Shown here: positions 42,301 through 48,501 of the stretch, piece after piece
How the letters are laid out: every line of letters begins with the position of its first letter
Position numbering within the stretch: position 1 is the stretch's first letter
Origin: a virus
IMG/VR virus record: IMGVR_UViG_3300044568_003768
Span: 1-48,501 of that record
Reading direction: 5' to 3' (one strand)
DNA length: 48,501 nt
Notes under the pieces: generated by a model
What the model was told of the DNA's origin: nothing
Databases searched by the model: none
Seen by the model: only the letters and a program-made list of their open reading frames with translations
Position numbers and translations under genes: made by a program

Positions 42301-43691
42301 ATGCATGGACTAGATATAGGCAGAATGAATACTATTCCTGGAACCAGACGATCAGAGACTGGGATTCCTACGAGTCTATCTGGGAATATCCAGCAGAAGG
42401 AAAAACTTACAGCGAATTGACCGCAAATCTCCCACCAGAGATCCTTCAGCTTTCGACCTACGGAAACAATGTTCAGGGAACTGCAGACATGCTGGTAAAA
42501 GTTCCAATCTCTCCACAGGGAGCTTCTGGTAATATAGTTCTTCAGCAGAATTTTTACACTATTGAAAAGGCATATTCACTCTGGATTCCCTCCCTTCCGG
42601 GAAGTCCTACTAGTAATCAGTATGGATTTGTTCAAGTAATAACTAGTCAGACCCATGGATTTGTTGAGGGATCTATTATCTTCATCACCGGATCATCACC
42701 ACAGATAAACGGAGCTTGGGAGGTAACTATTCTTCCTGGAGCAACTGGGAATTCTTTCCAGATACCAATCGTTCTCGAACCGGGGAGTGGAATAGTTTCA
42801 GGAAGTACCGGTTATATCCCGGGAGCAACCGCTACTTATGTGAATCCATCTTATTGGACTAATCAGGAAGTTACCGGGGGTGGAGAAATTGATATCCTAG
42901 TGAATGGAAGATCTGTAGGAGCAACCTCCGCAGGAGCAAGCCTACAGTCTACAGTCAACTCGATAGTTCAAGTGGTAAATTCTGTTTATACCCAGCCGGA
43001 CTATCTTGCTGGATGTACCGGCCCTAATTCTATTCCTGCAACACTTAATATCCTAGCAAATACAGATTCAGGAAACATCGGAAATGGAGACGTCCTAACT
43101 GCGGTTGTGACTGGATCCCTACAGGTTATTTCTGCTAGCCCTTCTCTTTCTGGAGGGGCAACCTCAGGGAGCCAGTATATTTCTTGGAACGAAAACTACG
43201 GAAGTTTCCCTGACGAGAATTTAAGATATTGGGGATATACCAATCTAAATTGGGATTCGATACCAACCTCAACTTGGGAGGAAGCATATGCTCACGGATG
43301 GTATGATTTTGAGTATGAGAACGGGTGGCTTGGAGGATTTGAAATCCACAGCATCAAGGTTGGAGACAACATTAAAGTTAGCACAGGAAACGAGACTTAT
43401 CCTTTCCCCGTCGGAGTTACTTTTTCTGCAACCGGATCTGTTAGCCCTTCTGGATACCTGACTCTAGCATCAGCAGTATCTGAGTTGAACAGTTCAACAG
43501 AACCTCACATTTCTAATTTCCACTATCAGGTCTATCCGTATGGAGCAGGAAATCTTTCTGCTGGGACTGGACCGATCGAGACCTCTTTTACCTTCTTTGG
43601 AGCAACTGCAGGGGGATATTCTTCCCCGCCAACTGTTCCTGGAGCACCACCACCGTTGATAGTTTCCTTCACATATGCAACTGGACCTTAA
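39384..43691 (+). CDS. Very large baseplate wedge or tail-fibre protein (gp7-like candidate)
   Basis: A 1435-residue protein starting three bases after the previous stop. Residues about 350-400 have NWIEINEKRKELMIAGEEIF and a following IGALQLFGYQDLRIKEY, which I recall from large wedge proteins of jumbo phages. Residues about 632-715 resemble the cupredoxin-like module of cyanophage tail proteins (GKTYNFTV, then YYYSSVNPGNLNGSITIV) without its Cys/His/Met. Around 41870-41930 a short G-x-TG stretch is collagen-like. The rest is beta-rich. Its location after gp25, gp6 and the small gene fits a gp7 role, but this is by position. Confidence 0.7.
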   Translation: MANLHLRFFDKQGDPLNFAYVGPTGSVNLDTSYLYYSTNTGSSPAEGYISFADIDNGLVYLNTIDRTRGNLIPWAQEVLNDIIEGATIRVNLAVYPASDLSFRVTNVGISGSVITLTVDKILGSTIISNQNDINLSTEYTNLPGGYFYGEIYFDPISAGLYENQQIFIVQEFVVGSTGELGYPHTSATGPTAGNQLWRTRWANDTYGNTDVSEIIFTYQIVQNDPDISGDPSIINYQNIAIPVGGTSADFYSIAYPGYVQTPSVDSSALSINVALNAPDVAAEVYERRLVVEDITSGTPEKIVEILFYGQIVGEDSRLDVLTANLGRAFYQIDSTILRGHDPYEPLPNWIEINEKRKELMIAGEEIFPYIGAYKGLIGALQLFGYQDLRIKEYWLNLNYQKIKVSPLLENQMFLNKYDQSFMVNQSIQIADVLDNENSGKYRLEQTYGPDSDGNYVLNVSGEDTLIPSKTYKKTSLFGLYYDLNKSTALEDEYGYPITEEAFIFSQEEILVKLFALKQRLKLTYLPLNARIVDITGEGVYFEVYNTRSWTDTMERNDIDSGFNLDIKANPPQGYIEDLRAFGIRTYPNSIQAPMNYYDVINYNVSIVGPTGNAFTFSGATGQTDTFQSVPGYNPVIILEKGKTYNFTVVTTGYDFYLTTQSSLAQVDPLGVTNNGATGGTGGPVTINVNPQEQTVIYYYSSVNPGNLNGSITIVNSPNSDLGNVSLPLTNLQNYTADQNSAMLDSIANFYYLKENGKIKSLGDGTSDPVDYIEPATGLPYQNPIGMPVVLETILDIWVWDEMGVSWNSLKLPDFKIGDLVNVKTYQDPSGPFYGPTGPTGTTGGVGAQIIGTTGSYTDQIYQVRLSSDLSTTYLTANLLTSTIQDLQLLNWENIDFSTYNEVEWIIEKTATQPGTSYYFQKRGYIMDYYRLAHFLPYVGEYMVTCNVYDSFNFKNNIIKNSLVKVDPIQLEIDAWTRYRQNEYYSWNQTIRDWDSYESIWEYPAEGKTYSELTANLPPEILQLSTYGNNVQGTADMLVKVPISPQGASGNIVLQQNFYTIEKAYSLWIPSLPGSPTSNQYGFVQVITSQTHGFVEGSIIFITGSSPQINGAWEVTILPGATGNSFQIPIVLEPGSGIVSGSTGYIPGATATYVNPSYWTNQEVTGGGEIDILVNGRSVGATSAGASLQSTVNSIVQVVNSVYTQPDYLAGCTGPNSIPATLNILANTDSGNIGNGDVLTAVVTGSLQVISASPSLSGGATSGSQYISWNENYGSFPDENLRYWGYTNLNWDSIPTSTWEEAYAHGWYDFEYENGWLGGFEIHSIKVGDNIKVSTGNETYPFPVGVTFSATGSVSPSGYLTLASAVSELNSSTEPHISNFHYQVYPYGAGNLSAGTGPIETSFTFFGATAGGYSSPPTVPGAPPPLIVSFTYATGP

Positions 43692-43707
43692 TTTAATTTT
43701 TGAATAG

Positions 43708-45423
43708 ATGGCAGAGAGTTTACAAATATACCAATACCAGTCCGTAAATTTTACAGACACCAGCTCAGGAGCAGCACCTTTGACTAGATCCTGGTCTTTT
43801 TCCGGCGGATCCCCTTCTACTGGAACTGGAATCACTGCAGCAGTTTTCTACAACGTCCCTGGAGACTATACAGTTTCCCTGACTGAAACCGATGCTTACG
43901 GAACGACCTCTACTTTAATAAAAAGCGATTTGATCCAGGTCTCTCCGACCACATTGGCGGCGGGAATCTCTGGTCCTTCCCCTTCTTCTGTAAAGATGAA
44001 CGAGGGATATAGTCTTCAAGACTCCACAGTCGGAACCCCGTTCCCCCCAACCTCTTGGACCTGGACTCTCCCTTATGGAAGATCCGCAACCACACAAAAT
44101 GTTGGGGTTACCGGATATGCAGATTGGAACACTTTAACCGGAGGATATACAGGGGCTCCTGGATCTTCTTATACCGCAAATATTTCCCTTTCTGTTTCGA
44201 ACGCATATCTTTCAAGTTCTGCATCTACTGCTGTCTCTGTCCAGAAGTTAGGACCTTCCGAACAGCTCTACCTCAATGCAACCGGACCTTCCAGTCCTAA
44301 TTTTGTAACTGGACTTTCCGGAGGAATTGTTACTAATGGGGGAATCCCTGTCGGAGTCGATTTCTTTGGGTATTCCTCCTCCGATCTAATCGTTAGACTG
44401 AACTATCTTCTTAGAGGAGCTTCTAATAAAACAAATCTCTACTTTCACTCTGACACAGAGACCGCGACTGTGGTTATGTATACTGGACTGTGGAGCTCAT
44501 CGTACAACGACGTCATCGGGGGATTCTTGATGGTTCAAGGTCCCGTATATTCCACCTATTCTTATCTAACCCCGAACGATGCTATAAATTTGGGACTTTA
44601 TATCACAGAAGGTCAAACTGCAGAGTTCTTCCTTGGAGATTCGACCGGGGTAGGACTCCTGCTGGATCTATACACCAACTATAACTATAGTGCCGACCTA
44701 CTTACCTACCTCGTGGGCAATCCATACAAGATTGCACACAGCGGGAATCTTCAGTATGATAACACACAGAATCCAATCCCTATGACTTTCGTAGAAACAG
44801 GCGGGGGATCCAATTCTAATCCTGCGGTTTACTCTTCTGCTTATCTCCAGAACCTTAATCTTCCTTCCTTCCCAACTCCAGCCAATCCTGTCTATGAGAT
44901 CTATGTTTCTGTGACAATGGGGGGAATTCCTTATGGAGCTACTGCTCCGATTGGAATTGCCGGAGCTACTGGAAATGATCCCTTAACTGCGGGCAACTTC
45001 TTTACCGCTCAGGACACTGTGAATGGATCCGGGTTTGTTAGCTTGCTTAATTCTGCTATCGATTCTACTATTCCCGGAGGAACTGGCAGCATTCAGTTTG
45101 TTGCAGATCCTATTTTCTCCTGTGGGTGGTCCAATCCGGTTGGATCTGGCTATAGCCCATCCGACTATTACGGGGTGGCCCTTCTGATCAAGAATGCAAC
45201 TCTAGTTCAACTGGTTACCATCTCGGACAATTCTTCCACTATCACCGGGTACTATAGTGCCAATATGCCTCCATTAATGACCCCAATTGCACCTTTTACT
45301 GCTAACTATGGGAACATCCAAGGATCACTAGAAACTTGTTCGGGATTATTTTCGACTCCTCTGTCTATAAGTCCTGGGACGATCTACAACGTAATGAATT
45401 TTGGTGGAAGCATCGCAACTTAA
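43708..45423 (+). CDS. PKD-domain tail protein
   Basis: A 571-residue protein. Residues 1-80 fit a PKD domain (VNFTDTSSGAAPLTRSWSFS, then FYNVPGDYTVSLTETDAYG), an Ig-like fold common in surface and fibre proteins. A second related domain spans about 85-175 (SWTWTLPYG, TANISLSVSNAY). The remainder is beta-rich, Gly/Ser/Thr/Tyr-rich, with no catalytic motif. PKD domains often bind host surface glycans or proteins. The gene lies between the large wedge gene and the partial propeller gene, probably coding an outer tail structure. Confidence 0.75.
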   Translation: MAESLQIYQYQSVNFTDTSSGAAPLTRSWSFSGGSPSTGTGITAAVFYNVPGDYTVSLTETDAYGTTSTLIKSDLIQVSPTTLAAGISGPSPSSVKMNEGYSLQDSTVGTPFPPTSWTWTLPYGRSATTQNVGVTGYADWNTLTGGYTGAPGSSYTANISLSVSNAYLSSSASTAVSVQKLGPSEQLYLNATGPSSPNFVTGLSGGIVTNGGIPVGVDFFGYSSSDLIVRLNYLLRGASNKTNLYFHSDTETATVVMYTGLWSSSYNDVIGGFLMVQGPVYSTYSYLTPNDAINLGLYITEGQTAEFFLGDSTGVGLLLDLYTNYNYSADLLTYLVGNPYKIAHSGNLQYDNTQNPIPMTFVETGGGSNSNPAVYSSAYLQNLNLPSFPTPANPVYEIYVSVTMGGIPYGATAPIGIAGATGNDPLTAGNFFTAQDTVNGSGFVSLLNSAIDSTIPGGTGSIQFVADPIFSCGWSNPVGSGYSPSDYYGVALLIKNATLVQLVTISDNSSTITGYYSANMPPLMTPIAPFTANYGNIQGSLETCSGLFSTPLSISPGTIYNVMNFGGSIAT

Positions 45424-45439
45424 GAATAAATAAAACTAA

Positions 45440-48400
45440 ATGGCAAGTACAACAGGATATATCAACGGAGCAGCACTAGACGGATTCAATAATGTTTGGG
45501 CAGTAGGGAGGGATTTAACTAAATTTGATGGATCTACTTGGAGCTACTACGACTCCACCAATTCAGCTGTTCCCAGCAATATTCCATATTATCTAGATAC
45601 CAGAAGCATCTCTATAGATGAGGACTCTGTAAAGTGGGTCGGATGTGCATACACTCCTTCTCTACCAACCCCTCTAGTCTTTAGTGCAGTTGGGCCTTTT
45701 GCTGCAACCGGTGCCAGCTGGACAGCCTTAGAAGTAACTGGAGCTACCGGACAGTCTCTGGACGTTCCTACAATCTATGCTTCTCCCTTTGGTGAGCAAG
45801 TTCTTGCCTTTGTTTCTCCTTTGAACGGCGGAGCTGGAACTGGACCAGCAGGAGTTTATGGTGTTACCGGTGGAAGTCTCTACGTTTTCGATAAGACCTA
45901 CCTTACTTGGACAGAACCTGCGGAAGGATTCTCCTGGCCACACATCTATGACATTAAAGCTAAGGGAATTAAAGGTGTTACTTTTGACTACTATCTAGCG
46001 ACCCAATATGGTGTCTATATTATTCCTGATGGAACCTTGAGACTCTCAACTTTAGAAGGAGGAGAGACCTACATTGACCAAGCTCAGATTTGGAACAGCA
46101 AGAACACTTCTCTTCCTTCTGATGTTATCTATTCTCTAGATTTTGATGAAAATGGAAATCTCTGGATAGGAACAGATGCTGGATTAGTCTACTGGGATCA
46201 AAATAAATTCTACGTCTGGGATACGACCAACCTTCCGTCTCTTGCAAACAACCAGATCACCTCCGTCCAGAGCAGACCTAACGGATATGTTTTCTTTGCA
46301 GCGGGAAATCCGAACACCACCTCTGGAACTGGTCTTTACCTGTTTAACGGGGACACACTAACAGTCTATAATACTTCGAACTCAAGTCTTCCTTCTGACG
46401 ACGTTATCTCCATCATGCTCACCGAGATCAAATCTGTCAACGGAGGTCTGAAGATTTACCCTAATGATATTTTTGTTGCATCTGGAAACTATGCCGGTCT
46501 ATTTGATTATGTTCTTCCTCACGTCTATGCATCTTCTAAATATGCAGGGACTACTGGATGGAACTTTGTCTACTATACTCCAACAACCGAGGAGCTTTCG
46601 ACCGACGAGGCGGAACTTCCTAAGGCAAATAAATACAGCTGGACCTACCCATCTTGGAGAACTTACCAGAACGACTATCTTCAGTATAAGCACCCGGGAT
46701 TAGATCCAAGAAACCTATTCTTAGAAGCAAATTTAAAGGCTATCGCAGACGGAAGAGCTGGAGAGCAGAACTATTGGAACCTGAGCGAAATCCCAGATTT
46801 TAATTCTATCCAGCTAACTCAGTCTCTTCAAAACTCTTCTTGGGTTGATGGAGTTACCGGCGGAGTTACAAAAACAACATCCGTCTCCTATATAGACGGC
46901 AAATACGCAATAGGGGGGTATACTAGTTTAGACACGGTCTACTTTGGTATGAGAAACAATTTAGATCCCCTAACTTTGACAAATCCCAACCCCACCCTTT
47001 CCAGCTACGCAAGATCTGGACAGAAGGTAGGATATGTTGCTTACTACAATCAAGCAGGACAGGTGCAGGATGTTCTCCCTATCAGAGGATATGAAACTGA
47101 GGTTTGGGATATTCAGACCTCTGTCGATCAAAAAACACTCTATGTGCTTGGAGCATATAATGGATATATTGAATCCGGCAAGCTAGTTTGGTCTTCTACC
47201 TATCCTGGTGCTGCCGGCATGACAGGAGGACCTACTGGAGGACCGATTGGATTCTCAAATATCCAAACCCCAGGAATCACGGGAAGCCCTTATTTATACC
47301 CTTGGATCTACGATGGAACTCAAACTATTCCAGCAACAGGACCGTATATTCCAGCAACAGGACCAATCGACACTTCAGCTCAAGGGATTTTCTTGATGGA
47401 GATAGAGAAGAACATAGGAAGCCAAACCTCCTATGGAGGTGTAGATTTTGGATCTACCGGGGATTTTCAATCATCTTACCGACTTAAGAAGTTTAGATCC
47501 TTCCCTGCAGCAAGTTCAACTTATAATCCAAATTCTTCCTCCTCTTCAATAGACACCCAATTCTACGAGAAGACCCTTTCTATGTCGGTTTCCAACTACG
47601 AAGTTGATGTCGTTGGAACTCTAAAGGGTGGTATTTCAACTTACAGCGACGGATGGCAGAGAGGTCTAGATAATCCTTCTACCTCGGAGTTTCTATTCTC
47701 ATCTTGGAATTCTTCTTCTTACCTCAAGTCCGGATTCTGGATTTCCCTCGGGACTGAGTTCGAACTCCTTAAAGCTAAGGTTAGTTCCGGAACAGGAGGA
47801 AACGTCATCTTTAACTCTGTCCAGAAAGATCAGGGAACATTAACCTATCTAATTACTGGAACGTCGGACGCTTACGCATTTAACTTTCTTGGATCTGGAA
47901 TAACAGGAGGAACTACCGGTTCTACTGGACCGTTGTATATGATAGCAAACTATGCTGGCGGACTATCCTCTTATAATTTCATCGAGACTAATTCTGCCCC
48001 AATCGATCCCGAGCAAGGAATCGATTCAGGTTACAGAAATGGAAAATATTACTGGGCTACCTTCTATTCAGGAACTGCTTCTTTTGGGTCCTATACAGCT
48101 TCAGAAAATCCAGACTACAATGGATATAGTGTTTTAACTGCTGAGTTAACCCCTTCCGAGTCGACACTTAAGTTGCACAGCAATAAGGTTCTACCCGTTG
48201 ATCTGAATATTACGTCCATCGGTCTAGATGATATAGATGTTGGAAAAGCAGGCCAGAAGTACTACTCGATATTCACTGAGGGAGGAACCTCAGCAAACTA
48301 CATCTGGAAGGTCAGCCCAAGCGGAGGACTTGACGGATCCATTGGAGTCCCCGGAACTGGCCACATGAGACTTGGGCTAGATCTGGAAGACAATCTTCTG

Positions 48401-48501
48401 ATCGGAGGATACAGAATAGGGACTACTGGCCCCACTGCACTTCCAATCAATTCTTCTACTACTAATACATCCTTCACTGCACTTATCCCCCAGTATTTAC
48501 C
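45440..48501 (+). CDS. Large beta-propeller tail protein (3' partial)
   Basis: The frame is open from an ATG at 45440 to the window end, at least 1020 residues with no stop. Residues about 170-330 contain repeated motifs of the regulator-propeller type: DENGNLWIGTDAGLVYWDQ near 46142 and paired LPSDVIYSL and LPSDDVISI motifs. The N-terminal part also has repeat-like FDGSTWSYYD. The region after about residue 400 is beta-rich with short G-x-TG runs. The A-rich leader (AATAAATAAAACTAA) has no Shine-Dalgarno site. It is probably a large fibre or receptor-binding protein. Confidence 0.8.
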   Translation, partial: MASTTGYINGAALDGFNNVWAVGRDLTKFDGSTWSYYDSTNSAVPSNIPYYLDTRSISIDEDSVKWVGCAYTPSLPTPLVFSAVGPFAATGASWTALEVTGATGQSLDVPTIYASPFGEQVLAFVSPLNGGAGTGPAGVYGVTGGSLYVFDKTYLTWTEPAEGFSWPHIYDIKAKGIKGVTFDYYLATQYGVYIIPDGTLRLSTLEGGETYIDQAQIWNSKNTSLPSDVIYSLDFDENGNLWIGTDAGLVYWDQNKFYVWDTTNLPSLANNQITSVQSRPNGYVFFAAGNPNTTSGTGLYLFNGDTLTVYNTSNSSLPSDDVISIMLTEIKSVNGGLKIYPNDIFVASGNYAGLFDYVLPHVYASSKYAGTTGWNFVYYTPTTEELSTDEAELPKANKYSWTYPSWRTYQNDYLQYKHPGLDPRNLFLEANLKAIADGRAGEQNYWNLSEIPDFNSIQLTQSLQNSSWVDGVTGGVTKTTSVSYIDGKYAIGGYTSLDTVYFGMRNNLDPLTLTNPNPTLSSYARSGQKVGYVAYYNQAGQVQDVLPIRGYETEVWDIQTSVDQKTLYVLGAYNGYIESGKLVWSSTYPGAAGMTGGPTGGPIGFSNIQTPGITGSPYLYPWIYDGTQTIPATGPYIPATGPIDTSAQGIFLMEIEKNIGSQTSYGGVDFGSTGDFQSSYRLKKFRSFPAASSTYNPNSSSSSIDTQFYEKTLSMSVSNYEVDVVGTLKGGISTYSDGWQRGLDNPSTSEFLFSSWNSSSYLKSGFWISLGTEFELLKAKVSSGTGGNVIFNSVQKDQGTLTYLITGTSDAYAFNFLGSGITGGTTGSTGPLYMIANYAGGLSSYNFIETNSAPIDPEQGIDSGYRNGKYYWATFYSGTASFGSYTASENPDYNGYSVLTAELTPSESTLKLHSNKVLPVDLNITSIGLDDIDVGKAGQKYYSIFTEGGTSANYIWKVSPSGGLDGSIGVPGTGHMRLGLDLEDNLLIGGYRIGTTGPTALPINSSTTNTSFTALIPQYL
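47327..47364 (+). repeat. Short tandem 21-base repeat inside the propeller gene
   Basis: ATTCCAGCAACAGGACC occurs at 47327-47343 and again at 47348-47364, a 21-base period coding IPATGPY then IPATGPI. A recent small duplication in a likely surface protein. Confidence 0.8.

Noticed and set aside
1-48501. tRNA genes, integrase, attachment sites, insertion sequences
   Set aside because: Intergenic gaps are short and I saw no cloverleaf, transposase or integrase motif.

Overview
The window looks like the virion-gene region of a large tailed phage (or an integrated or assembled copy) with a T4-like plan: gp21-type prohead protease, gp23-type major capsid protein, and gp53-, gp5-, gp25- and gp6-type baseplate proteins, so the tail is contractile. 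The host is probably a Bacteroidota bacterium. I see almost no Shine-Dalgarno sequences, several leaders are A-rich, and two metabolic units start behind TATATTTG, which fits the Bacteroidota -7 box TAnnTTTG. The phage is only distantly related to T4; most proteins are assigned from motifs and gene order, and many remain unknown. All genes but one lie on the + strand. Both edges cut genes.

Layout. (1) 1-4125: small replication/repair genes: a partial gene, a possible clamp-loader small subunit, a UVR-motif protein, a UV-endonuclease-like protein that lacks its metal ligands, a zincless Fpg/Nei glycosylase and a DEDDy exonuclease. (2) 4185-16164: head region: a nucleotidyltransferase, an 829-residue protein with hydrophobic segments, a protease fused to a 14 x 14-residue repeat scaffold, the capsid protein, three coiled-coil proteins and an 808-residue protein. 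Several carry T4-like N-terminal capsid-targeting peptides and possible x-x-E|S/A maturation sites. (3) 16240-18195: a P-loop kinase and a glutamine-dependent asparagine synthetase with their own host-like promoter. (4) 18238-23471: small virion or unknown genes, one minus-strand gene and a Nudix hydrolase. (5) 23489-33233: tail/baseplate hub and spike genes. (6) 33275-36634: an S1-domain protein, an amidoligase-like protein with a beta-helix tail and a structural protein. (7) 36694-48501: gp25, gp6, very large wedge/fibre proteins, a PKD-domain protein and a beta-propeller protein running off the end.

Regulation. The motif GATATATA lies 19-31 bases before the first gene of seven units, nearly all virion units, and an AATATATA variant precedes the minus-strand gene. 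I read it as the phage late promoter, comparable to T4 TATAAATA. TATATTTG boxes precede only the glycosylase and the kinase-asnB pair. Three good intrinsic terminators are visible, one of which carries a GATATATA box in its loop.
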